A stretch of 48,399 bases of DNA from an uncultured Bacteroidales bacterium (GTDB lineage: Bacteria > Bacteroidota > Bacteroidia > Bacteroidales > Paludibacteraceae). Positions 32,689 to 39,916 of this stretch are shown one piece after another (position 1 is the stretch's first letter; each line of letters opens with the position of its first letter). Both the position numbers and the translations under genes were made by a program. The DNA lies in the NCBI GenBank assembly GCA_934692905.1, contig CAKUUM010000010.1:1-48399 (forward strand), given 5' to 3'. The notes under the pieces are model-generated. The model had not been told where the DNA came from. It saw only the letters and a list, made by a program, of their open reading frames with translations, and did not search any database.

Positions 32689-33777
32689 ATGAGTACCTTT
32701 GTAAGCATTATCGACAAAGATTACACCCAATGGGTGGAAAAATTACGTGTACGCTACCGTGAAAGCCAAGTAAGGGCTGCTGTAAAGGTAAACAGAGAGA
32801 TGCTCCGCTATTACTGGGAACTCGGTCGTGATATAGAGGAGATGCACGTCGAAACTCGTTGGGGGGAAAGTGTGATAAAGAACTTGTCTGCCGACTTACA
32901 GCATAATACCCCTAATGCTACCGGTTTGTCGCGCACCAATATATACTATGCCAAGAAATTCTACCTGTTGTATTCCCCATATACCAACAAGTGCAAAGAA
33001 TCCGATGGAACGACGGATATTGTCCCACAACCTGTGGGACAATTAGAAGAAATGCTTTTTTCGATACCGTGGGGGCATCATCGTTACCTGATAGACAGAT
33101 ATAGTAACGAACCGGAGAAGGCTCTTTTTTATGTAAAAGAGACTATCAAGAATGGTTGGAGTCGTGATATGTTGCTCAATTTCATAAACACGGATATGTA
33201 TGAACGTGAAGGCAAGGCATTGACCAATTTTACACGAACACTTCCGGATGAGACAAGCGAATTGGCACAAGAACTGACAAAAGACCCTTATAACTTTGCA
33301 TTCACCGGCATAACGGGCAGGTACAATGAACAGAAACTGAAAGATGCACTGCTCAACAATATATCGCAGTTCCTATTAGAACTCGGAACCGGTTTTGCTT
33401 ACGTTGGCAAAGAGTTTCGACTGCAAATCGGGCAGAAAGAGAAGTTTATAGATTTGCTTTTTTACAATTTGACCTTATCGTGCTATGTGGTTATTGAAGT
33501 AAAGATTGGGGAATTTGATTTTCAAGATATTGGGCAGTTGAGTGGTTATGTGGTTGCATGCAATCATATCCTGAAACGTGCCGGGCGGGATAACCCGACC
33601 ATAGGTTTACTGATTTGCAGGCAGAAAGATTCGATGCTTGCCCAATATGCTTTGGAAGGAAGTACCCTGCCATTAGGCATTTCCGAATACGAGTTGCAGC
33701 ACCTTTATCCTGAAAAAGTAGAGGGTACTATACCGAGTATAGAGGAGTTGGAGAAGAAATTGAGTGAAAGACAATAA
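32689..33777 (+). CDS. YhcG/DUF1016-family PDDEXK nuclease-like protein
   Basis: A 362-residue protein of the DUF1016 (YhcG) family. The N-terminal domain (VEKLRVRYRESQVRAAVKVN, YYWELGRDIEEM, WGESVIKNLSADLQ) is helical and DNA-binding-like. The C-terminal PDDEXK nuclease fold shows IDLLFYNLTLSCYVVIEVK (the D and E-x-K of the active site) and FQDIGQLSGYV. Such proteins are accessory genes, often near restriction systems or toxin-antitoxin genes, and are thought to process DNA during defence or mobile-element resolution. No restriction genes are adjacent; HigBA lies 3 kb away. Confidence 0.92.
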   Translation: MSTFVSIIDKDYTQWVEKLRVRYRESQVRAAVKVNREMLRYYWELGRDIEEMHVETRWGESVIKNLSADLQHNTPNATGLSRTNIYYAKKFYLLYSPYTNKCKESDGTTDIVPQPVGQLEEMLFSIPWGHHRYLIDRYSNEPEKALFYVKETIKNGWSRDMLLNFINTDMYEREGKALTNFTRTLPDETSELAQELTKDPYNFAFTGITGRYNEQKLKDALLNNISQFLLELGTGFAYVGKEFRLQIGQKEKFIDLLFYNLTLSCYVVIEVKIGEFDFQDIGQLSGYVVACNHILKRAGRDNPTIGLLICRQKDSMLAQYALEGSTLPLGISEYELQHLYPEKVEGTIPSIEELEKKLSERQ

Positions 33778-33842
33778 CAGGGTAGATGGTTGGTTATAGG
33801 TTGGGTGCCGTATGATGTCAGTCCGGCATCAGTCGCGGAGTA

Positions 33843-33883
33843 ACAAAACAGGCTGTCCGAGCAATTCGGACAGCCTGTTTTGT
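33843..33883. terminator. Bidirectional intrinsic terminator
   Basis: A perfect 18-bp stem (ACAAAACAGGCTGTCCGA with its complement) and a 5-base loop, with A/T runs on both sides. It lies between the convergent YhcG-like and secreted-protein genes. Confidence 0.92.
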
Positions 33884-33896
33884 ATGTCCCTCCTCC

Positions 33897-33979
33897 CTAT
33901 CCGCAGGGTAAGGTCAGGGAAAGGTCAGGGAAATCAAGTAAGGTCAAATAAGGTCAAGTAAGGTCAAGTAAGGTCAGGG
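33897..33979. repeat. Dispersed 27-bp repeat and AAGGTCAAGT tandem words
   Basis: Bases 33897-33923 equal 22262-22288. They are followed by about five 10-bp units AAGGTCAAGT/AAGGTCAAAT up to the stop of the 33982 gene. Confidence 0.8.
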
Positions 33980-33981
33980 AA

Positions 33982-34842
33982 TTACTCCACCACTGCACCT
34001 ACAGCGTTGTAGCGGACACCGTCGCGGATGATGACCAACTGACCATTCTCAATCACTTTCACAGCCTTGGTGGCATTTACGTTGATATCTTCTACAGCAG
34101 TAGTTGCGCTAGAGATTATCTCACATACACCGCCTTTGATTTGGATGCTAATATCGCCACTCTCGTATGCGTACTTCAGAATCTTTCCTTTAACTGTAAC
34201 CAAATCTCCTACTTTAACACCAGGTGCTGCGATGTTGGTACGGAATGCATAAAAGTTGTCTTTTGCATCATTTGCAGCGTCACTTGCCATATAGAAATCT
34301 TGGTTATTATAGTCGGTAGCATAGTCTTTTGCATAAGTTACGTAGCCTTTTACTACATAAGTTTCTGCTGTAGAAGCACCACTTTCTAACGCATTTCCGA
34401 TTTCTTTTGCACGCTCAGGGGAGATAGTGTCTATCTTCACAGGAGTACCGCCCTCTCCCAATGTAACGGTGATTTTGTTCATACGTGCTTGAGAAGCCAA
34501 TACACCGGATGTCCATTCATTAGCACTGACACTATATGAGGATGACAGACTACCATCATAAGTTTTTCCGTTTGCGGCTCCAAATTCAAAGTCAATTTGT
34601 TTGATGTTCTCTTCTGCACTGATGGTTACTGTTGATTCTTTGTAGCAACGTACACCAAATTTACCATCACCATAACCTTTGTCGCAATGGAAAGTGATGC
34701 CATCTTTCACAACTGACACTTCGCTACCGGTGTTTGCTGTACCTTTTCCTGCGAAATCGGCGGCGCCAAACTCTACAATTTTGTCTGCAAATGTGGGGAT
34801 AGCCATTAATGCTACCAACATGAATGAGAAAAATTTCTTCAT
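33982..34842 (-). CDS. Secreted protein with OB-fold-like domain and NGQLVI tail (left gene of the invertible switch)
   Basis: A 286-residue exported protein: signal peptide ending PTFAD, a beta-rich domain (about 20-135, EFGAADFAGKGTANTGSEVS, WTSGVLASQARMNKITVTLG), a region like bacterial OB-fold domains (about 150-245, VKGYVTYAKDY, YMASDAAND, VKVGDLVTVKGKILKYAYES), then the tail VIENGQLVIIRDGVRYNAVG. The tail is nearly identical in protein and DNA to that of the divergent gene at 35228. The composition is more AT-rich than the flanks. Upstream lies the inverted-repeat element 34910-35097; as read, its promoter points away from this gene. A TATCTTTG box (35181-35188, minus) beyond the element has only a TTTA -33 match. 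The function is unknown; the C-terminal tail suggests a shared export or anchoring fate. Confidence 0.85.
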   Translation of the reverse strand: MKKFFSFMLVALMAIPTFADKIVEFGAADFAGKGTANTGSEVSVVKDGITFHCDKGYGDGKFGVRCYKESTVTISAEENIKQIDFEFGAANGKTYDGSLSSSYSVSANEWTSGVLASQARMNKITVTLGEGGTPVKIDTISPERAKEIGNALESGASTAETYVVKGYVTYAKDYATDYNNQDFYMASDAANDAKDNFYAFRTNIAAPGVKVGDLVTVKGKILKYAYESGDISIQIKGGVCEIISSATTAVEDINVNATKAVKVIENGQLVIIRDGVRYNAVGAVVE

Positions 34843-34909
34843 AATACTGATTTTTTATTTGTTATTAGTTTATAAATTGTTTGTTTCCTATTGCTCAACG
34901 GGTGCAAAC

Positions 34910-35097
34910 AAATGACCCTTTTTCGTGAACCCACCTTCATTGATGCAGGAAAAAGAAAATTCACAAAAAAATAACAACGTAAATTTGCGCATATCAATTA
35001 AAAGCCATAATTTTGCAAAAGATTTGGAAAGGGAGGAATGACGGGCATTGAGTAGCACAAAGGGGGAGTCAGGTGGGTTCGCGAAAAAGGGTCGTTT
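34910..35097. promoter_or_regulatory. Putative invertible promoter element (phase-variation switch)
   Basis: The left arm (34910-34936) and right arm (35071-35097) are inverted copies of a 27-bp sequence, AAAYGACCCTTTTTCGYGAA then CCCACCT, with two C/T mismatches. The 134 bp between them contain one consensus promoter on the plus strand and none on the minus strand. The element sits between two divergent secreted-protein genes with related tails. No target-site duplication is visible at the ends, which argues against a simple MITE. Inversion would place the promoter at 34992-35023 facing the 33982-34842 gene. No recombinase gene is in the window, so inversion is inferred. Confidence 0.72.
34984..35015 (+). 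promoter_or_regulatory. Perfect Bacteroidetes promoter inside the inverted repeats, facing right
   Basis: TTTG (34984-34987), 20 bases, TAATTTTG (35008-35015). Transcription from about 35022 would reach the gene at 35228 through the right arm with a leader of about 205 bases. Confidence 0.82.
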
Positions 35098-35227
35098 AAG
35101 TTGCCCCAAGGTACCTCTTGATGTAAAGGAACAAACTGACATAGAACTATTTGTGTGGGAAAGAATATATACATAGGATACAAAGATAACAAACTAATAA
35201 TTAATCATTAAATTCATTTTTTTTATT

Positions 35228-36508
35228 ATGAAAAAAATTACATTGTTTTTTGCTGCATTGATGGCATGTATGATGTCTTTTGCGCAAACACCAGAAAGAG
35301 TGCTAGACCTTTCTAAGTGCAAAGAGTGGGGATTTCCGGCTGGTAAAGATTATGTAAACAAAGCAGATACATTTGCTATTGGAATTGACTCATTGATTTT
35401 TACGCCGTCGGGAAATGCGAAAGAGGGAATAAAAGTTGCATTGGATTATGATAATAACAAAGATACAGCAGGTATTGTCTTCGGTAAGAGTGGAGCAATG
35501 CTTACGTTATCTGCTTACCCATTTGAGATAGAAAAAATAGTAGTATACGGTATATCTTCAGCATCAGGAAATGTGACTCTGAACCTTTTTGCCGGTGAGA
35601 ATGCTGTAAGCACAGAGGTAAAAAGTAGTAAGCAAACTCAAACGTTTTTGGTTGACAAGGGGGCTCAGTATGCTAATGCTAAATATTCTATCAAGGTGAC
35701 AAATGCTTATAATGCTCAAATTTCAAAAATTGAGATATACAAAAAGACTAATGAGCCGTCTATCTCGTGCGATGCCATTGCAATGGGTAATGTCGGAAAT
35801 GGTGTTTTCAATACGAAAGTATTTGATGTCTTGGGAAGTAACTTAACAGATGTTGTTGTTCCTACTATGAAGGATGGTAAGAATTTCTCTGTGGCAGGAA
35901 CTCTTACTGTAGAAGGAGGTCAGGTCGCCATCACTGTTACTGCACTAACTTCTGGAGAATACAAGGATGTTTTGGTTTTGACATCAGGGAAAATTGTCAA
36001 GGAGATTGAGGTGAGTGCAAATGTGAATGTTCTTTCAGGCAAGGGTACCAAGGAATCTCCATTAAGTGTTGCTGACCTACAAATAATCAATAACCCAACA
36101 GATACGGCATGGGTCGTAGGATATATCGTAGGTTCTATCAAAGACAATAAGGTAGAAAATACTCCGAGTCAGCCAACAAATATCGCATTAAGTGATACCA
36201 AAACATTGGCAGAGAATGCAGTATTTGCTCCAGTGCAATTGCCCAAGGGTGACATTAGAACGGCATTGAATGTTGTGGATAATAAAGAGAACATTGGTAA
36301 GAAAGTGAAAGTACAAGGTGCTTTAGAGGCTTATTTCTTAAAGCCTGGTATAAAAGGTGTTAAGGCTTATGAGTTCGTATCTCCTTCCACTGCTGTTGAA
36401 GAGGTAAAGGCTGAGGCAGGCAAGGCAGTGAAGGTGGTAGAGAACGGGCAACTGGTTATTATCCGTGACGGTGTCCGCTACAACGCTGTAGGGGCTGTGA
36501 TTGAGTAA
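35228..36508 (+). CDS. Secreted protein with DUF6359/OB-like domain and NGQLVI tail (right gene of the switch)
   Basis: A 426-residue exported protein: signal peptide MKKITLFFAALMACMMSFAQ, an N-terminal beta-rich region (about 20-175), a middle Ig-like part (about 180-275, VFDVLGSNLTDVVVP, LTVEGGQVAITVTALTSGEY), a DUF6359-like OB domain (about 278-395, GTKESPLSVADLQIINNPTD, AWVVGYIVGS, IGKKVKVQGALEAYF), and the tail VVENGQLVIIRDGVRYNAVG. It is AT-rich compared with its surroundings. The gene is divergent from the 33982 protein, and in the orientation read it is the one served by the promoter inside the inverted repeats. A strong terminator follows. A cell-surface role is inferred. Confidence 0.86.
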   Translation: MKKITLFFAALMACMMSFAQTPERVLDLSKCKEWGFPAGKDYVNKADTFAIGIDSLIFTPSGNAKEGIKVALDYDNNKDTAGIVFGKSGAMLTLSAYPFEIEKIVVYGISSASGNVTLNLFAGENAVSTEVKSSKQTQTFLVDKGAQYANAKYSIKVTNAYNAQISKIEIYKKTNEPSISCDAIAMGNVGNGVFNTKVFDVLGSNLTDVVVPTMKDGKNFSVAGTLTVEGGQVAITVTALTSGEYKDVLVLTSGKIVKEIEVSANVNVLSGKGTKESPLSVADLQIINNPTDTAWVVGYIVGSIKDNKVENTPSQPTNIALSDTKTLAENAVFAPVQLPKGDIRTALNVVDNKENIGKKVKVQGALEAYFLKPGIKGVKAYEFVSPSTAVEEVKAEAGKAVKVVENGQLVIIRDGVRYNAVGAVIE

Positions 36509-36549
36509 GAGTCTATCCTATGCGACATAGCATAGGTAAATAAGCAAAG

Positions 36550-36583
36550 GGGCTGCCTGACAAGTTCGGGCAGCCCATTTTTT
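36550..36583 (+). terminator. Intrinsic terminator of the 35228 gene
   Basis: GGGCTGCCTGA pairs with TTCGGGCAGCCC (G-U allowed) and is followed by ATTTTTTAT. Confidence 0.88.
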
Positions 36584-36610
36584 ATGATTGGTTGATGAGT
36601 GTTATGGGGC

Positions 36611-36714
36611 GGATAGGTGGGCTTTTTTTGATGTTTTTGTACGAAAAAAGCCCGGTAATAATGGATAGGTGGGCTTTTTTTGATGTTTTTATGCGAAAAA
36701 AGCCCGGTAATAAT
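36611..36714 (+). repeat. Tandem 52-bp duplication, each unit a hairpin
   Basis: Two units (36611-36662 and 36663-36714) differ at two positions; each reads GGATAGGTGGGCTTTTTTTG, a loop, then CGAAAAAAGCCCGGTAATAA. GGGCTTTTTT pairs with AAAAAAGCCC. They lie between a terminator and the HigBA promoter. The rest of 36509-36779 holds no gene. Confidence 0.88.
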
Positions 36715-36779
36715 GATGGTATAGATATCAAAAACGGTATCAATAACGTGAGTGCAGCAATAGCGTTTTTTTGCGGATA

Positions 36780-36811
36780 TTTGTTTTATATGGAAAATAA
36801 TGCTATCTTTG
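36780..36811 (+). promoter_or_regulatory. Bacteroidetes-type promoter of higBA
   Basis: TTTG (36780-36783), 20 bases, TATCTTTG (36804-36811): exact, with a leader of about 15 bases. Confidence 0.88.
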
Positions 36812-36831
36812 CAGGGTCAAACGAGTAGGGC

Positions 36832-37128
36832 ATGAGAATCATTGCAAAGAGCACGTTGGTAGAGTATTATACGAAAAACCCACAGGCAAAAGTCGCTTTG
36901 GAGGATTGGTATAACAAGACGGCACAGGCTGAGTGGCACAATTTTGCCGATATACGTAATACTTTTGCGACCGTATCGCAAGTGGGAAACCAACACTATG
37001 TGTTCAATATAAAAGGCAATGACTACCGTTTGGTGGTTGTGGTATTGTTTACACCGCAGACCATATATATCCGTTTTGTGGGAACACATGCAGAATATGA
37101 CCGGATAACCAACATTGACAAACTATAG
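36832..37128 (+). CDS. higB: HigB-type mRNA interferase toxin
   Basis: A 98-residue RelE-superfamily toxin of the HigB_toxin type (PF09907-like), which cleaves mRNA on the ribosome. It begins MRIIAKSTLVEYYTKNPQAK, and has W-Y-N-K (residues 26-29), a DIRNTFATVSQVGNQHYVFN segment and NDYRLVVVVLF followed by YIRFVGTHAEYDRI, the signature order of this subgroup with H and Y near the C-terminus. It lies 3 bases before the antitoxin and is translated first, the reverse of most type II pairs and normal for hig. Confidence 0.92.
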   Translation: MRIIAKSTLVEYYTKNPQAKVALEDWYNKTAQAEWHNFADIRNTFATVSQVGNQHYVFNIKGNDYRLVVVVLFTPQTIYIRFVGTHAEYDRITNIDKL

Positions 37129-37131
37129 ACT

Positions 37132-37500
37132 ATGAAACAGATTCAATCGGAACAAGCGTACAGAGCCGCACTTCATCGCATAGATGAACTGTTGCCGTTG
37201 GTGAGTGAGGCTGATATGGAAAAGCAAACGCCACATGCCTTGGAGTTGAGTGCATTGTCGGATGAGGTGGAAGCATACGAGGCTGTGCATTATCCGATAG
37301 ACAAGCCAACCTTGCTGGAAATACTGCAACTCAGAATGTATGAGATGGGTATAAACCAGCGCGGTATGGCGGAATTGCTGGGCATATCTTCGCCACAGAT
37401 GAGCGCCATCATGAGCGGCAAGAAAGAACCGTCACTATCTGTGGCACGTTCGATGAGCCGGAAACTGAATATCTCACCCAATATTGTTCTCGGGGTGTAG
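37132..37500 (+). CDS. higA: HigA-type antitoxin (Xre-like)
   Basis: A 122-residue antitoxin. The N-terminal 65 residues (EQAYRAALHRIDELLPLVSE, ALSDEVEAYEAVHYPIDKPT) match the HigA helix that wraps the toxin. The C-terminal Xre helix-turn-helix (LQLRMYEMGINQRGMAELLG, SSPQMSAIMSGKKEPS, MSRKLNISPNIVLGV) binds the operon promoter, giving expected autorepression. Its stop is one base from the stop of the convergent aldehyde dehydrogenase gene, so no terminator separates them. Confidence 0.93.
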   Translation: MKQIQSEQAYRAALHRIDELLPLVSEADMEKQTPHALELSALSDEVEAYEAVHYPIDKPTLLEILQLRMYEMGINQRGMAELLGISSPQMSAIMSGKKEPSLSVARSMSRKLNISPNIVLGV

Positions 37501-37501
37501 A

Positions 37502-38872
37502 TTATACCAGACGTTTTACAAAGCGGAAGAGGCGGTAGGGCATGTAGCGGAAGGGCATATCCACCCATGTGGGGGTGGTGATGACGGCGCGGCGATGGCT
37601 GAAGACCAGAAAACTGTCCTTGCCATGGTATGCCGACATGCCCGAGTTGCCCACTCCGCCGAAAGGCACATGGTGGTTGGCTATGTGCATGATGGTGTCG
37701 TTGATGCAGGTGCCGCCTGCGGAGGTGTGCCTGAGGACATGCTTGCCACGGGTGCCGAAATAGTAGAGTGCAAGGGGCTTCTCGCGGTCGGTTACAAACG
37801 TGATGACTTCGTCCAACTCATTGAAAGTCAGGACGGGGAAGACGGGACCGAAGATTTCCTCCTGCATGACGGGCGCATCGGGCGATACGTTGGTGAGCAG
37901 GGTGGGGGAGAGGTACCGCTCGGAGGCATCATAGTTGCCGCCATAGGCGATGTCGCCGTCCTTGAGGTAGCCGGTGAGACGCTCCAGAGCACGGTCGCTG
38001 ACAATACGCGCGAAATGCGGACTCTGCTTGGGGTCCTTGCCGAGAAGGGCTTCGAACTCGCGGGCGAGAAGGCGCAGGAACTCGTCCTTAACAGACTGGT
38101 GTACAAGCAGATAGTCCGGTGCGATGCACGTCTGCCCCGCATTGAGGGCTTTGCCCCATGCCACCCGTCTTGCAGCCACGGGAAGATTGGCGTCGCGGTC
38201 GATGATACAAGGGCTCTTGCCACCCAACTCCAACACGGCAGGTGTGAGGTTGGGCGCCGCCGCTTCCAACACTTTGCGCCCGAGGACAGGGCTGCCCGTG
38301 AAGAAAATCAGGTCCCAACGCTCGCAGAGGAGCATGGTATTCACCTCGCGATGCCCCTCCACGATGGCGATGTATTCTGCAGGGAAAGCCTCGCGAATCA
38401 TCTGCGTGAGCACCCGCGACACGTTGGGCGTGTAGGGTGAGGGCTTCAGCACCGCCGTGCAGCCTGCCGAGACAGCGCCGACCAGCGGGTTGAGCAGCAG
38501 TTGCACAGGATAGTTCCAAGGTGCGATGATGAGTGCAGTGCCGAGAGGTTCGGCGATAACGCGGCTCCGTGCAGGCATAATGCTGACGGGTGAGGGTTTG
38601 CACTCGGGCCGCATCCAACGGCGGAGATGGCGGAGATGGTTGCGTACCTCGCCCAGAACAATGCTGAACTCGGTGAGGTATGCCTCTTCGTAGGACTTGT
38701 GAAGGTCCTGCCACAACGCCTCGGAGAGGGCTTGCTCGTGGTCGCGGATGGTCTGCTCCAACTTGCGGAGTTGCGCGGCACGGAAAGAGTAATCCAATGT
38801 ATGCCCCTCACGGAAAAAGTTGCGCTGCGCAGTGACAATGCGGGAAATGTCTGATTGTGTGATAGTTGCCAT
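37502..38872 (-). CDS. Aldehyde dehydrogenase (class 3-like)
   Basis: NAD(P)-dependent oxidation of medium or long-chain aldehydes to acids. At 456 residues it is the short, class 3-type length. Catalytic residues are N120 (PWNYP), E215 (LELGGKSP) and C249 (GQTCIAPDY). The ATG at 38872 (MATITQSDISRIV) is chosen; the frame is open upstream to 39259 but that reads through the SDR gene. It follows the SDR gene by 29 bases on the same strand, so an SDR-ALDH operon acting on lipid alcohols or aldehydes is plausible. Confidence 0.93.
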   Translation of the reverse strand: MATITQSDISRIVTAQRNFFREGHTLDYSFRAAQLRKLEQTIRDHEQALSEALWQDLHKSYEEAYLTEFSIVLGEVRNHLRHLRRWMRPECKPSPVSIMPARSRVIAEPLGTALIIAPWNYPVQLLLNPLVGAVSAGCTAVLKPSPYTPNVSRVLTQMIREAFPAEYIAIVEGHREVNTMLLCERWDLIFFTGSPVLGRKVLEAAAPNLTPAVLELGGKSPCIIDRDANLPVAARRVAWGKALNAGQTCIAPDYLLVHQSVKDEFLRLLAREFEALLGKDPKQSPHFARIVSDRALERLTGYLKDGDIAYGGNYDASERYLSPTLLTNVSPDAPVMQEEIFGPVFPVLTFNELDEVITFVTDREKPLALYYFGTRGKHVLRHTSAGGTCINDTIMHIANHHVPFGGVGNSGMSAYHGKDSFLVFSHRRAVITTPTWVDMPFRYMPYRLFRFVKRLV

Positions 38873-38901
38873 CGTAATAAATGATTGTGTGTACGTATCG
38901 C

Positions 38902-39738
38902 TCAGGCACACTTCGTATCCGTCCGCTTGGTGGCGCGTCCCGTGAAGTGGTCCATCGCATGGAAGATGCCAAAAATCGTGCCAAAGACGAAATCGAAGAG
39001 TTTGGTGGGCATGATACCCTGCATGAAACGAATGAAATGGAAACTCCACGGAATGCCGCAGAAGTCCTGGTTGCGCTCGATAGCCCGCAAAATCCTGCGT
39101 GCTGTGGGTTCGGGTTTGAGGATGGGGAAGATGGGCGATTGTACGCCATCGAACATCCCCGTGTTGATATAATAAGGTGCTACGGTGGTGACATGTACGT
39201 CCTTGCCGCTGTCGTGGAGTTCGATACGCATGGAGTCGCTCCAACCGATGACCGCCCATTTGCTGGCGGCGTAAACGGACATCCTTGGGTTGGAAATCAT
39301 CCCCGCCGCAGAGGCGATATTGCAGATATGCCCGCAGTTGTTGGCAAGCATATCGGGCAGGGCCTGCAGGGAAAGCACCATGGGCGCGATGGTGTTGACC
39401 TCCATGGTGAGGCGGATGTCCTGAACGGTTTGGCGGTCGAAGGTGCTGTTGCCGCGTACAATGCCTGCGCAGTTGATGAGAATATCCACACTGCCGCAGT
39501 CGCGCTTGACCTGCTTGTAGGCGGCAACGACGGCATCGCTGTTGGTGACATCGACCCGATAGGTGCGTACTAACCCTTTGTCGGCCAATGACTTGGCAGT
39601 GAGGTTCATATTGTCGGTGTTGATGTCCCAGATGATGAGAGTGCGTGCCCCTTTCTCCAATGCCATACGCCCCATGATTTTACCGATACCCGATGCTCCA
39701 CCGGTGATTAACACGTTTTTTCCTTTGATTTTTGACAT
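38902..39738 (-). CDS. Short-chain dehydrogenase/reductase
   Basis: A 278-residue classical SDR. The NAD(P) motif is TGGASGIGK (12-20), NCAG is at 89-92, and the catalytic set is S143, Y156 and K160. The C-terminal extension (FMQGIMPTKLFDFVFGTIFG) is hydrophobic, like membrane-associated SDRs acting on lipids or retinoid-like substrates. The ATG at 39738 (MSKIKGKNVLITGG) is preferred over an open frame to 39825. It is divergent from a TetR regulator and upstream of the aldehyde dehydrogenase. A TACCTTTG -7 match (39772-39779, minus) has no good -33. Confidence 0.93.
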   Translation of the reverse strand: MSKIKGKNVLITGGASGIGKIMGRMALEKGARTLIIWDINTDNMNLTAKSLADKGLVRTYRVDVTNSDAVVAAYKQVKRDCGSVDILINCAGIVRGNSTFDRQTVQDIRLTMEVNTIAPMVLSLQALPDMLANNCGHICNIASAAGMISNPRMSVYAASKWAVIGWSDSMRIELHDSGKDVHVTTVAPYYINTGMFDGVQSPIFPILKPEPTARRILRAIERNQDFCGIPWSFHFIRFMQGIMPTKLFDFVFGTIFGIFHAMDHFTGRATKRTDTKCA

Positions 39739-39916
39739 ACTAAATGCTTTTTTGTTTACTAATACCGGCGGCAAAGGTAGGTAAAATAAGTCGAACAACC
39801 GTTCAGTTTGGAGAGAAAAATGCAAAATGACCGGTTTGGTATGGCTTTTGTAGGGGTGTTTGTTGTCGATAGACGGACTATATAGCGGATAAAGATTGTA
39901 TCAGTAAACCCAAATA
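39739..39916. promoter_or_regulatory. Divergent SDR/TetR control region
   Basis: Holds the SDR -7 match (39772-39779) and, next to it, GAACAACCGTTC (39793-39804), a GAAC-N4-GTTC inverted repeat that could be a TetR-type operator. Support is positional only. Confidence 0.45.

Noticed and set aside
32694..32701. TACCTTTG at the start of the YhcG-like gene as a promoter.
   Set aside because: It lies inside the first codons (ATGAGTACCTTTG) and no TTTG lies 20 bases upstream.
34910..35097. Reading the inverted repeats as a MITE.
   Set aside because: No target-site duplication at the ends, only one copy in the window, and a perfect promoter inside between divergent related genes favour a switch; not fully excluded.
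34888..35142. An 84-codon open frame spanning the inverted-repeat element on the minus strand.
   Set aside because: No family resemblance, and it crosses both inverted-repeat arms, so its sequence would change on inversion; the region is better explained as a regulatory switch.
35181..35212. A minus-strand promoter (TATCTTTG with TTTA at -33) to the right of the switch.
   Set aside because: The -33 match is imperfect and it would need a leader of over 300 bases through the inverted repeats; kept only as a possible weak basal promoter.
36592..36828. A 78-codon open frame over the 52-bp tandem repeat.
   Set aside because: Its apparent peptide repeat (WAFFDVFMRKKPGNN) simply reflects translation of tandem hairpins; no start signal or homology.
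37502..39259. A 585-residue aldehyde dehydrogenase.
   Set aside because: The upstream part reads through the SDR gene in another frame; the family start is at 38872.
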